A stretch of 64,000 bases of DNA from Rosellinia necatrix (lineage: Eukaryota > Ascomycota > Sordariomycetes > Xylariales > Xylariaceae): positions 1,550,001 through 1,614,000 of the forward strand of contig JAGYVD010000001.1 in NCBI GenBank assembly GCA_021209875.1, given 5' to 3'. Shown one piece after another: positions 1 through 11,818 of the stretch. The translations under genes were made by a program, and so were the position numbers. The number at the start of each line of letters is the position of its first letter. The first letter of the stretch is position 1. Under the pieces are notes generated by a model. The model saw only the letters and a list, made by a program, of their open reading frames with translations. It ran no database searches and was not told the DNA's origin.

Positions 1-1808
1 GACGCGTACGTAATTGATTCGAACGACAAGATAGTGGCCTTTATCGAAGGGTCTTGCTTCAAGAAAATACCACTGAAGTCTTTCAATAATCACCTTTCCC
101 GAACGCTCCAAGCGTCGCTTCCCAAAGCGCACCCTACCAAGGCGCCTCTTGTCAGGGCGACCCCGGCTGAAGGGCTACCTATTAAAGCACCAATACCCAC
201 CCGGAAAGCCTTGAACCCATCGCCATCTCACGTCGAGGAGACGATTCGGTCCATCGTTCAAGAGTGCTGTGGCGTATATCTGGACCCCTCCAGCAGTACT
301 ACACTAGTTGAAGCGGGTGTCGATAGTCTCATGCTTATTGAAATAACGCAGATGATTCGCAGTCGGCTCCCACAGATAGAAATTAATGACGCCAGCCTTG
401 ACAACTATTCTACGCTGCGAGAGTTTACCAGCATATTATCCGCCGCGCCTGCCGAGAAGCCATTTCCCAAGATCCCGACACCAGACTTGACCCGTCAGAA
501 TTCCCCAAAGATACAAGACGTCGCGATCCCCCGCACACCGACACCTAACGATCTGGAATTCTTTTCCCCTATTAAGGATCTCATATTCGAAACCTGTGGG
601 ATACAGATCGAAGCCGGGATGATGGATCTGGAATTGGCCACACTCGGCGTGGATTCGCTTCTCTCTATCGAGCTTGGTGACGTGCTGAGGGAAAGATTCG
701 GCTTCATCCTCGACGATAGCCAGCACAATATCCCGGAACTCACATTCAACCAGCTGGAGAAGATCCTCGACGCGAACCTACGCACACCGAGCGATACGCC
801 GAAATCGCCCGAGTCGCAGGCCAGCGCCGCCGCGTCGCTGGTTACCATTCCGACGCCGGAAAACGCGATGCTGTCCCCTCCCGGAGAGTACAATTTCCAG
901 AGGATCGTACAGCAACAGACCAGCGGGCCTCCGAAAAGCGGCACATATCTATTCCACGACGGCAGCGGCCACTGCAGCATGTATTCGCGCATTTCCAACC
1001 TGAACCGCAACATCACCGGCGTTTTCAGCCCGGATCTATCCACCGACATAGACCGCCTGGAGGACCTCGCCAGTCTTTACATAAAGCGAACCAGCCTCTA
1101 CAGCGAACAAGAGGTCGTTCTAGGTGGTAAGTGAAACAGCGATACCCCGACGTAAATTCCATTACTCTAAGATTGCTTTTGGCTGGGCAGGTTGGTCGTT
1201 CGGTGGAGTGTTGGCGTTTGAGGTGTCGCGCCAACTGCGGGCGCTCGGCCGGACGGTCAAGGGCCTGATCCTGATCGACTCGCCGCCGCCGGTGGACCAC
1301 AAGGCGCTCCCGGAGGAGATCATCGCCCACGTCCTGGGCGGCGGCAAGGCGGCCGGGAACACGACCCCTGCCGCCGAGGCGTCGAACCAAGCAAGGGAAC
1401 GGATCCGGCACAGGTTCCTGTACCATGCTAAGCTGCTGCAGAACTACCACCCCGAGCCACGGGCGGAAAACGTTCCGTGCGTGATGCTCAAGTGCTCCCG
1501 CTCGATGGATACGGAAACGCTGTGCAACGTGGCATACCCCTGGATCAGCGACGACGATTTCAGGGCAAAGACAGCAACGCAATGGGAACAGTTGATGGGA
1601 AGAAATATCCCTGTTCTGGATATTGCTTGTAATCATTTCCAAGTCTTTGACGCAGAATACGTAAGGGCTTTTTATTTTATTTTTTTATTGTTATTTTTTT
1701 TTATATATATAACGTATGCGGAAATCGCGACGCGACGGGCGCTAACTTTCATGACAGGTTGAGGATGTATCGCGGAAATTGATGCTGGCCTGTGAGATGT
1801 TGGATTGA
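1..1808 (+). CDS. Non-reducing polyketide synthase, C-terminal part (PT end-ACP-ACP-TE)
   Basis: The 3' end of a fungal iterative non-reducing polyketide synthase; its 5' part lies left of the window. Exons are 1-1126, 1191-1660 and 1758-1808 (548 residues here). The first ~35 residues match the end of a product-template domain. Two acyl-carrier domains follow, each with a GVDSL motif whose serine (325-327 and 655-657) should carry phosphopantetheine. The thioesterase/Claisen-cyclase domain has GWSFGG (Ser codon 1196-1198), a DSPPP Asp (1277-1279) and a CNHF His (1634-1636), a complete expected triad. The first intron splits the Gly codon just before the nucleophile elbow; the second (1661-1757) is T-rich. 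Tandem ACP plus TE is known from WA/Alb1 pigment synthases and orsellinate/depside synthases; the product cannot be told from this fragment. Domain calls are strong. Confidence 0.93.
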
Positions 1809-3009
1809 GGACACTGGGAATTTTGACGCTTGAGGCGGCGACTGTGGATAGAACTTGATATGCTATGAGTGGCTGGACCCAAACATTGATTATTACGAGA
1901 AATATCAAATACAATCGCTCAAACTCATTTACTTAGTCGCACGTCCCTTGACCGTCCAGAGATCGAATACTCTTTTGAAAGACCATATCGCTCGCCTTCT
2001 CTCGTGCATGTTAGTTAAGTTACCCGTCGTAGAGGCCAACAACTCCAATTCAACCTGGACAGGCTTGGCAGGTAATTATGTATGTGTGTATGTATGTATG
2101 TATGTATGTATGTATGTATGTACGTAGGGTCAAGTGCAGAGCATAACTAGCGTGTTCCAGGTCCTTGGCAGAAAGGGCAGAGATAGCCAGTAGACCACAG
2201 GGCAGCATCATGCCCAATCCGGAATGTCGAGCCAGGTCAAGCACGACGGCGTAGCATCACGGCGGAACGAATGAAGGACGACCTCCTAGATACCGTGGTC
2301 CTCATGGACCGGAGTAGAATAACAAGTCGCCCGACTGGTTCATAATTTAGACATTCATGCGTTGACATGTTTAGATTGGGCCATCGACCTAATCTACCCT
2401 ACCAAGTGGACGGCCACGCAACCCAACTGACGCTAGACAGCCTCAGGGCAGCTCCAGGTGCCGTTAACGTGTTCCACCGAGGTGGCAAAGTAGAGGTAAG
2501 GGGGCCAGACAAGCACAGTGTCGGGGGAGCTACCGGAGTAGCGGAGGATAGTGTAAGCTCGATCGCTATGTAGTGTAACTACCGAGGAATGCTCCACCGT
2601 CCCGTGGATAAGGCCCCTGGGCCCCTGGGCCCCGCCAGGACCCGAATATGGTGCGAATAAGACGAAACGCCCCCAGGAGCCGAGGTTCATGATAGCAGCG
2701 AGCCCAGGAAGAGTCGTCCTCTTGCCGTCGCATAACCAAGCAGGATAGGACAAGGCACAAGGCACAAGGCACGCAGTTCCCGCAAAGCATCAATAGCCCG
2801 CTAGTGTACAGTGTCGTCTCTGACGCTAGATGCAAACACTATCTACGCTATTATAATAGCAGGCGTAAATCGCGATGACTATAGGCTTGAACATGGTAGA
2901 AATATACTTAACGATGTCGAAGACCTTCATCAGCAAATCATCGGTGCAGGATGGATTATGGACCCTTGTGTGTCTCGACTAGATCTTTTCGTGCTTGGAG
3001 GGCTCCCAT
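1809..3009. other. Intergenic region with simple repeats
   Basis: No convincing gene. It holds a (TATG)n tract at about 2077-2123 and a short AAGGCAC triplication near 2751-2775. Short open frames here have no codon structure or family resemblance. Confidence 0.6.
2077..2123. repeat. (TATG)n microsatellite
   Basis: About eleven uninterrupted or near-perfect TATG/GTAT units are visible directly downstream of the polyketide synthase gene. Confidence 0.9.
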
Positions 3010-4230
3010 CTACCCAAGCTTCAGGGCGAGCGACGCCAAGGTCTTGCGCACCGTCTGGTCATGGGGTAGATAGACCTGGGCGACCCTGAGGAGGCGCCTG
3101 GCCTCGGCGCGGTCGCCGAGCTCCTCGAAGGCGCGCGCGGTGCGGAAGTAGATCTTCCCGACCTGGGCGGCGCTGGGGAAGCCGAGGAGGGCCTCGTCCT
3201 CGGGGGGGATGGGGGCGTCGTTGGCGCCGGTGGCCTGGCGCATGAGCCGGATGGTGCGCATGCCCCAGAACTGCAGCTCGGGCCAGTCGGCGAGGCGCAG
3301 GTAGACGAGGCAGGTGTTGGCGACGAGCTGGAGGCGGAGGTTCATGCGCTCGAGCTGGCCGTTCTTGCCGGCGAAGGGCTCGTCGACGAGCTCGCGCGCG
3401 AAGAAGGCCTCGCCGTGCACGTGGCGCTGCCGGCCCTTGACCACGATGTGGATGGCCTCCCAGGCGCGGTTGTACACGGCCAGGGCGGCGCGCGCCTCGC
3501 CCTTGCGCAGCAGCTCGTTGCCCTCGTCCTTGAGCCGCGCGCACTCGGCGAGGCAGTGCTCGGGCGGCCGCGGCGGCTGGGCCTGCAGCGCGCGCAGCTC
3601 GGCGGCGATGCGGGGCTGCGGCCGCGGGTCGCCGGCGACGGAGAAGTCGCGCAGGCCCTTGACGTCGCCGAAGGGGAGCAGCAGCCGCCGCTGGACCTCG
3701 CGGCGCACGTGCTTCTCGTCCCAGTCGGGCGCGTGCGGGTCGCGCAGGAACAGCTTGAGCGACAGCCACTGGTTGAGGCCGGCGTGCGACAGGTTCCAGT
3801 AGAACCAGGCCTTGGTGAAGGCCGGCAGGTCGTCGGCGAGGATGACCATCTGGTGCGTGCCGCCGTCCTCGGGCCCGGCGGCGGTCGGCGTCTCGATGGC
3901 GACCTGGAGGCTGTGGCCGCGGAAGCGCGCCGCCCTCGCGCCGCTCACCAGGATCGGGACGTGGCCGACGACGCCGACGTGGTGCTCGGCCTCGGGCCAC
4001 GGCGTCTCGACGCGCAGGAAGATGTTCAGCCTCCGGAATACATCGCGGGCTTCGTAGTAGATCTGCCGGTTCAGCCGGAACAGCGCAAAGGCGCCGCGGT
4101 AGTCGTAGTCGGTGTATTCGTCGGCGCCGTACGTGCGATTGCTGTCCGGGTGGAGGATGAGGGGTGTATATCTGGTCGCGGATCTCGGGCGGTAGGCTGA
4201 GGAGCCCCGTCATGTCGCTTTGGCCCCCCA
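3010..4230 (-). pseudogene. TPR-domain protein with an apparent +1 frameshift
   Basis: Starting at 4230 (or the second Met at 4212) the protein begins MTGLLSLPPEIRDQIYT, then leaves frame. Skipping one base in the G run at 4161-4164 restores a continuous frame (LILHPDSNRTYG onwards) to the stop at 3010, giving about 405 residues. The C-terminal half holds TPR-like helices, for example KDEGNELLRKGEARAALAVYNRAW and a second near the end (KIYFRTARAFEELGDRAEA). The start resembles fungal proteins with an F-box-like LPPEIRxxIY opening. The GC content is strikingly higher than the flanks. The break is a single extra G in a homopolymer, so it may be a real inactivating mutation or a sequencing/assembly error; a splice explanation was not found. 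Function unknown; TPRs usually mediate protein contacts. Confidence 0.7.
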
Positions 4231-6228
4231 TTGCCGCGGTGACGAGCGCCCGGCGTGATACGGCAACAGAATGCAATCGGAGGCAGACGAACGAAAACGT
4301 CAGGCCCGGGAGGACCGGGGGGGGAGGAGAGACGGGGGGCGGTTGTTGAAACCTCCCAGGATTCGATCTCATTCCATGTGGGGCCACATTCGATTTGCGA
4401 ATAAACAAACAATCCCATATCCGGTTAATCCCGTGTCACCGATATATTCATATATAGCGGGGTAACTACCTGCCCCACCTACACCTATGTCACCATCCAT
4501 GTATGCCAGGTACCTAATGGTATGCGCCCAACGAAACAGTGCACAGGCGGTGGTAGCGCCATGCCTAACGCAACGATTAGGTATATATCAATGCTGGCGT
4601 CTGTTGAAGGTTCCCTTCGTGAGCGCGCTAACCCACTTTATAACGCTGGAAGTTGTGGTAGACTGGAGATATCACCAAAGACAATCAAGGTAAGTAAAGA
4701 AAAGAGAACCGTTATCTATCCCCCGAGAATAATTGGCCCACACGCTCCATGATGCCAGTAAGCTGCCATACGCAAATGTGGCGTATACAAAAGTGCTGGC
4801 AATAGGCGAAGCGGGTAGCCCGGCTGGGAATCTTCGTGTAGGCCGTAGCGATGCTGGTGGACGGAGGAATCGGCGTAGCAGAGTGTAAACGATACCATGT
4901 TAAGGCAGAGGCATGCAAGTAGTTTATTTCGCGCGAGAATTCCCCAAAAATGGAGTGAGGGGATCTTTGTCGAGCATGTGATCAGGCCAGCCCGAGAGCA
5001 TAGGTAAGCGATCGCGCGTGTTCATTTCGTCGTGAGTAACTGGGCCTAGTATCTAGCGCGGGCTTATTTAACTTTTGCCAAATCTTATCATTAAGTAGCT
5101 AGGCGAAGCAACCCCTCGTTGCAGTTAAGGGAGATCGAAAATGTTTGGCAAATCCGGACTTATAAATATGAGAAGAGAACTGCTATTTTATACAGAGAAT
5201 AGCACATAAATATGGCAATACGTGTTAATTAGAGCGCCTGTGAGCTTTCACAAAGACCAAGACAAAGGTATACATTTCCATTGATGTTAGCTTTCACCGA
5301 CGATCTTTAAGTTCAGGCCATTCAAAATACGGACCCGAGTGCCCTCAAAACCGTATTGTTCCATCGACCAACCTTACTACCGTAGGAAGTGAACGGTGGG
5401 CAGCACACAATTACAAGCAAAATGACAAATAGATATTATTAGGAAATATACTATGCTTAAAACCAACGTAGCCTGTCTCACTACAGATGCGTTTCGCTGC
5501 CGTTTGGTTGTGTCTAGATGAAACTTAGCCAAGGTGGAGGCGTTTGGCTTGATATAGGTATATCTTTTATTCCTTGAGTTGTCGTAATGTGAATAATAAT
5601 TTAGTTCAGCTTTAGTCTAATCATTAAATACCCCGTAACTAGCGAGTTCGCTGTTTGCGTCTTCTATCACTATATCAGATAGGGGTATCACGGTGTGAAG
5701 CGACAAGCTTATTCTAAGTAGTAGGGGGTTGTATTTAGGGCTCAATTAGGTAAACAATTGATTCACGAACCTGTCAAGGCCCGAGAAAGTCTTGTAGGTC
5801 CTTATATACACCTATCACGGAGTAGTTTGCATATATACCAACATAACTAAAAAGGTGGAACGGTTCCGTTTTGCCTTCACGACACCGAATTCCAGTATTG
5901 CAACCATCCTAGGCATCGTGTGGCAGCCTGACATACCCAGTCCGTAAGCGAGCTTGAGCAGTTGGGTTTTAGATAATTCGCCGCTTCACACATGATGGGG
6001 CTGCGATTAAAATATCGGTCGGCAAAGGCCAAAACAGACCTTCAAGAGACGTGACATCCTCCAAACGTAGCATTTTATCATTCACGCTGCCAAATTAGAC
6101 GTAGCAACCATATGAGCCATTTTGTACTATTAGAAAAGAAACCCAACACCCCGGCGTGCCAGCCCCTAGGAATGGAAAAAGACCAACGCCATGTTTGTTC
6201 CCTTAGCTTCTTCACAATCGCATCATCA
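4231..6228. other. AT-rich intergenic island
   Basis: About 2 kb without a gene. From about 4950 to 6110 the sequence is AT-rich with scattered stops in all frames, as expected of RIP-affected repeat relics. It carries one copy of the 66-bp element (5815-5880). No transposase motif was recognised. Confidence 0.55.
5815..5880 (-). repeat. 66-bp dispersed element, copy A
   Basis: Read on the minus strand this 66-bp stretch matches 57605-57670 at 65 of 66 positions, and a diverged copy lies at about 46075-46146. Flanking sequence on both sides is unrelated between copies. It contains the near-palindrome GGAACGGTTCC. It has no obvious terminal inverted repeats of its own, so it may be a solo end or small non-autonomous relic of an unknown transposon. 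Confidence 0.8.
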
Positions 6229-8815
6229 TTACCAGTCAATAGGATCCTTAATCTCCTGCCCACGGTTCGTCATGGGCACCTTGGCGGCCTTGACGGGGAG
6301 CTTGCCGCCTTTCCTGCGAAGATACGATGTGCCGTCAATCCAAGGCGTAAGCTGCGAGATTTTCTTTTCGTGCTCCGTGATCTTGTCCTCCAGCTGCAAC
6401 GTCAGGCCGATATCGTCCAGCCCGTTGATGAGGCAGTGTTTCCGGAACTCCTCGACCTCGAACCCGCAGATCACCTTGCCGCTTGCGTCACGAATCTCTT
6501 GATTTGGCAGGTCTACTTCGATCTCTTTGCCAACTTGGGCCTCCGCGGCGATCTTTTCCAGATCGGCTGGCTCGGTGATAGCGATGGGTAGCATGCCATT
6601 CTTGAAGGTATTATTGAAAAATATATCGGCGAAAGACGGAGCGATGATGCATTTGATACCAAAATCGTTCAAAGCCCAAGGCGCGTGTTCACGCGAACTC
6701 CCACAGCCGAAGTTGGGGCCGGTAACTACGAGCGTCTTCGCGCGGGTGTATGGCTCCTGGTTAAGAACGAAGTCGGGGTTGGGTGAACCGTCGTCAGTAT
6801 ACCTCCATGCATTGAAGAGGGCCGAGCCCAACCCGGTGCGCTTAATGGTCTTGAGGAATTGCTTTGGGATGATGGCGTCAGTGTCGACGTTTGTGCGGTC
6901 CATCGGGGCGGCAATACCCTTGTGCACGAGAAATTTAGGTAAACCGGGTGAGCCAGCAATTTCCGTGACCAGGTCCCCGGCGGTTGACGAGCTGTCTTCC
7001 GGCTGATCGCCAAGTTTTTCATTGGCTGATACGTCGCCATTCTCGAGGCTCTCGTCAACGGCCGGTTTGCTCGACGGGGTGGGCGCTTTGAATGCTTCCA
7101 CATGAGGACTTGCTTGGTAATTCGTCAATTTCCGGACGTCCGCCAGTTTACCGACGATACCGGCAGCGGCAGCCATTACCGGGGACATGAGATGAGTTCG
7201 ACCCAAAGCGCCTTGCCTCCCCTCAAAATTTCTGTTACTTGTGCTTGCGCACCTCTCCCTGGGGGAAAGTATGTCGGGGTTCATGCCGAGGCACATGCTG
7301 CACCCCGCTTCTCTCCATTCGAAGCCCGCATCGAGGAAGATCTTGTCGAGGCCTTCGGCCTCGGCCTGTTCCTTGATGATCCCGGAGCCGGGAACAACCA
7401 TGGCCCGCTTGACATTGGTAGCAATCTTCTTGCCCTTTACAACACCAGCCGCAGCGCGGAGATCCTCGATTCGAGAGTTCGTGCAGGATCCAATGAAGAC
7501 CTTGTCGATGGGGATGTCCTCCATGCGGGTCCCTGGCGTGAGCCCCATATATTCAATCATTCTCCGGCCGGTCTGCTTCTTGGCTTCGGTCTCGAATGTT
7601 TCGGGGTCAGGAACCAAACCAGTGATAGGAATGACATCCTCGGGGCTAGTGCCCCACGTGATTGTCGGGATAATGTCCCTAGCATCGATCTGAACGTCAA
7701 TGTCGTACCTGGCGCCCGGATCGGATTGGAGGCTTTTCCAGTAGGAAATAGCACACTCCCACTCGGGTGAATCTGCACGTGGTGCAAGGGGCTTGCCCCT
7801 TAGGTACTCGAACGTGGTCTCATCGGGCGCGACCATGCCGGCCCTAGCACCACCCTCAATCGCCATATTGCAAATAGACATGCGAGCCTCCATGCTCAAC
7901 CCGCGGATGACGGAACCACAGAACTCAATGACGCAACCCGTGCCACCAGCGGTGCCGATTAATCCGATCGCATGAAGGATGACGTCCTTTGAGCTCACGC
8001 CTGGGGCCAGCTCGCCGTTGACCTGTATCCTCATGTTTTTATTCCTCTTGGTGATGAGGCACTGGGTGGCCAGGACGTGTTCGACCTCGCTGGTGCCGAT
8101 ACCGGTTGCAAAGCAGCCGAAAGCGCCATGGGTGGAAGTGTGGCTGTCGCCGCACACCAGCGTAGTGCCCGGAAGAGTGAAGCCCTGCTCGGGGCCGATG
8201 ACGTGGACGATGCCTTGACGCCGGTCGCCCAGTCCGAAATACGTGATGCCGAACTCCTTGACGTTCTCCTCAAGGGTAAGGCACTGCAACCGCGAATCCT
8301 CCTCCTCGACAAATGTGGCGATGTCCTTGATGCCCTTTCGGGACTTGGTGGGGACATTCTGCAGCGGGGATCAATCAGCATCCAAGCTCGCTTATCGTCG
8401 GCACGGCCATTACGCCATCCACATCAAGTGAGCCAAAAGACAGAAAAGAGAGGCGCCTACGTGGTCCGTGGTAGCAAGAGTGCAGTCCGTCCTTCTTACG
8501 CTCCGGCCAGCGTTCTTGAGGCCTTCAAAGGCTTGCTATGTTCTCCGTGTTAGCCCAATGGCCGCTGCCAGACGGAACAGGATTGCACAAGCAAGGCGAC
8601 ATACCGGCGAAGTGACTTCATGGACTAAATGGCGGTCTGTTGCCGTGGCTGGTGTCAGTACGACATTGCCTCTCCGTATTTATGGTACGTCTGTCAGTTG
8701 GTCGGCCGCACGTACCGATGTAGAGCAGAATGGTGCCATCGAGCTTCTCGTCGACGATGTGGGAAGCAAGAACCTTGTCATACAGGGTCTGCGGAGCGCG
8801 CTCTGCGATAGGCAT
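6229..8815 (-). CDS. leu1: 3-isopropylmalate dehydratase (fused LeuC-LeuD type)
   Basis: Isomerises 2-isopropylmalate to 3-isopropylmalate in leucine synthesis; an iron-sulfur enzyme of the aconitase family. Exons: 8815-8716, 8636-8605 (only 32 bp), 8535-8461 and 8358-6229, giving 778 residues, the usual fungal length. Start [15 protein letters not shown] is typical. The large-subunit part has [12 protein letters not shown], the cluster cysteine in IGSCTNSR and the pair in [11 protein letters not shown]; after a Ser/Glu-rich linker (about residues 480-525) the small-subunit part has [13 protein letters not shown]. All key residues seen are present. All introns are GT-AG and the phases close. 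A possible Leu3-like site lies about 430 bp upstream. The fungal name varies (leu1, leuA, LEU1). Confidence 0.97.
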
Positions 8816-8937
8816 CTTGACTTTTGTGATTGCCCCTCAGAGCCGTTGTTGAAACTTTCCCGGTGGGGTGCGAGATTACCCACTGGATGAATATGTTTCC
8901 GTGTTCGCGATGCGAAGCGATTACAGTTTAAAGGGGG

Positions 8938-8967
8938 GGAGGCAGAAGGCAGAAGGCAGAAGGCAGA
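8938..8967. repeat. (GGCAGAA)n short tandem repeat
   Basis: About four 7-bp units lie 120-150 bp upstream of the isopropylmalate dehydratase start codon. Confidence 0.8.
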
Positions 8968-9244
8968 CAGGGAAAACAAACGAGAACAAAGAGGGCGCGC
9001 CGCAACGGCAGGGAGGAGAGGGTTCAACAGCAATTTCAAATGGGGGATTCCAAGTACGAATGGACAGATATGCGGGGTGGCAACGGGTATGTACAAGCCT
9101 GTCCAAGGCGTCGATTACGCAGATATCTCAAGGGCAGGCGAGTATAAATATCAATTGTAGTTTCCAGCTGTCTCTTGCACAGCCTGTTCGCTCTCGAATT
9201 AAAGCAAAACGAAGGGCCGAAGATCGGAGATGGCAAATGGCTCT

Positions 9245-9254
9245 CCGGTCGCGG
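9245..9254. promoter_or_regulatory. Possible Leu3-type zinc-cluster site CCG-N4-CGG
   Basis: CCGGTCGCGG fits CCG-N4-CGG, the half-site layout used by the leucine regulator Leu3 (best sites CCGGNNCCGG). It lies about 430 bp upstream of the isopropylmalate dehydratase start. The inner bases are not ideal and such a short match can occur by chance. Confidence 0.22.
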
Positions 9255-11818
9255 GGCGCCAGCTCCTCCTGATGTGAGCTTTTGGGAATTTGAATTCGGC
9301 GGTGCGAGATTGGCGCACCTGGCCACGGCCTGCCTAAAATTGGGGAAGCTAGACAACGCCGGCTGTGGGGGGCGCGCGTTCTTTGGGGTGTCGATGGAGG
9401 CAATGCCATCTCAGTTGAAAGGCCAGTTGAAGGCAGTGTGATGTCAAGGTTATCAGACCCAGAATTCGGGTCGCGTTAATTGGCCGATAGCCCACTACAT
9501 GCCCCATCATCCCCACTTGTTCGTCGGCGTACATACTTGCACAGTAGGGGGTACCTACACTACCTACCTAGGTAGTTATCTCTCCACAGCGAGACTCAAG
9601 CCCTACAGTAAAACACGTGAGGGGTCGCTGCTGCCCGTCACCGCAATATCCATTCCCCTGTGCTACCTGCTTAAAGCATATTAAAGACTCCTGCTAGGCT
9701 GGTCCGGGGCAGAGGCCTCCGCGCCCGGCCAATGGCAGACGAAAGCCTGGAAACCAAATATTTTTTGGGGATCTTGCCAATCAAAAACCTCGCCGACCTC
9801 CCTCCGATCTTTGTCCTCTGCATTTCGCCTCCTTCTACCTTCCTACCAGCTTTACCCCACGGCGGCAATCGGAACCACAGACTTTTGGGCTAGTGTATGT
9901 ACAGGCCCGCAGGTGGCATCGTTAGTGCCGCTCATGTGCAGTTTACGGTGTACTTGTAAGAGGCATATGATTTGTACTTGTGCAATGTAGCGCATCGGCT
10001 AGGTGTCTTGGTACCCCAGAACAGTCCAGAAGAACGGCCCGGATAACATCGAAAAACAGTAGGGGTAGCTATCTGTGCGCTGTGGCCTGGCCCGGCCTAG
10101 CCTGTGCCCTCGAAACAACTCGTCCGCGCTGTCGCCTTCGGGGAGCAGGGTGCCGACAACAGGAAACATCGCATTATTTCATTGTTGCGATTTCCCCAGG
10201 GTCGATCCTACATAAACCGGCATGGCATAAGCCGCGTTTATCGTTAACCGCGATTCAGATAGTTGCGACAGATAAAGGTAGAGCCCATCATGGGCTGACT
10301 TCCTCCCCCTCTTAAAACAAGCGACATCGGCGTGGCCATCGTACCAGCTCCGAGATCCCAAAGCCCTCTCCACGGCGCGGCAACTTAGGCATACATACTT
10401 AATTAACCTTTCGGGTTGCATTGCCTGGCATCCCCTGTCGACACGCCAATGAAACATCGTTACCAAATACCACTTTTCCCGGTTCAACCTCCAGAGAAAT
10501 GCAGGCAGGGATCACGCCGGTTCACCGTGTGCTCGGTAGATACCTGAGAAAAGCATTCGGCATGACACCATCGAGGGAAAGCGCCCAGTTTCTCCGCCCC
10601 GATAAGTAGGCGGTCGCCAGTGCTCCCTCCGATACCACGGCCGCTTCGGCTCCACGGGCGGCGGGGGAACCAATGTCCAGGTTAATCGCGGCTATACATG
10701 TAACGGCGATGGTGTAGGTAAGTTAAGTAAAGTACCTAAGTACCTAATGTACACATTCTGATCATACCCCGCCATCATCATCTACTGTACACCTATCTCT
10801 CCGCGCCATTCCCCAGGCTCAACTCATAGGCCGCATTGTTTGCCCGCCTCACAGCCCGTAGCCACGCCCGCTGTCATCAATTAAAAAGCTCCATGTCTTA
10901 TTGGAATTAAATGCAATGGGGGTCTAAACTCGCCGCGGTTTTCCCCCTTCATATCGGAACCCCCAGGGGACTCAACCTCACAATGCGCGGATGGCGGAGG
11001 CAAATCCCCCCTTCTTGGTATGATACCAACCATCGGACTGCCGCGAACAATATGGTGAACATGATCTCCCCGTCGGATAGATGAGCTTTCTTGAGAGTAA
11101 CAAACAGGGCTCTTGCAAAAAATCGTCTATCTATTAGGACTCGGTTATCAAGCTTCTCTGCTTCTCCCGGCATGATTGTATAAGAGGCAGGGCCGAAAAC
11201 ATTGTAATGCAAAGAGGCCATATGCTGCCCGTGAACAAGACGGCGAGACTGAAGCCAATCAATAGAACACGCATAGTGAAGCGACTAGGTGAGCTGTGAT
11301 GCCCTAAGGCTAGGGTTAAAAATACCATTCGGTCTTACGACTAATTATGAGGCAACCACCCCAGTGTTTCTTTCAATGAAGTCCTGTTATACCCCATGCG
11401 TCAGTTGACTCTAAACATACACTCCCTGCTTCTTGGTTGTCCTAATCAGATCACTAAGCACTCAACACACCCAGGCAAAACATCTGACAAGGGCGAACGT
11501 CGATAAGGTACCGTATTGACCTCCATATAATACCCAGCACATTCGACCCTAGTTAAACAACAATTTCAAGGGACAAAACTCAGATAGGAGACGACCACGC
11601 GCTAGAGTGTATAAAGTAACGCCCGCTTATTTTCCTGAAGTAAGTCATGAATGAGGATCAACGAAAAAATAATAATAGCTACCGAGCCTAATCAATGCAG
11701 AATCAAGAGTATATGTATTTTTTCGCCAAATCTACCCCTCTCAAGCGCTAGCCAAAGCATACTTCTGAGGATGGACCAGAGCCTTCAAAGCTTGCGATGA
11801 TAAATTATTCCCTTTCCA

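Larger units (their letters stand above)
8816..11818. other. Long intergenic region upstream of the isopropylmalate dehydratase gene
   Basis: Contains the presumed promoter of the leucine gene, a (GGCAGAA)n run at about 8938-8967, a CCTACCTAGGTAG motif near 9560, and AT-rich sequence from about 10900. A short minus-strand frame near 11276 starts with a signal-peptide-like stretch but is not supported further. No other gene was recognised. Confidence 0.5.

Noticed and set aside
3415..4200. Long plus-strand frame opposite the TPR gene
   Set aside because: It is the GC-rich antisense shadow of the TPR coding frame, with repetitive Arg/Ala/Val composition.
10949..11328. Minus-strand short frames starting MRVLLIGFSLAVLFTGS and MASLHYNVFGPASYT as a possible small secreted protein
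   Set aside because: The two frames overlap out of phase, no intron joins them, and no family pattern or codon bias supports either.
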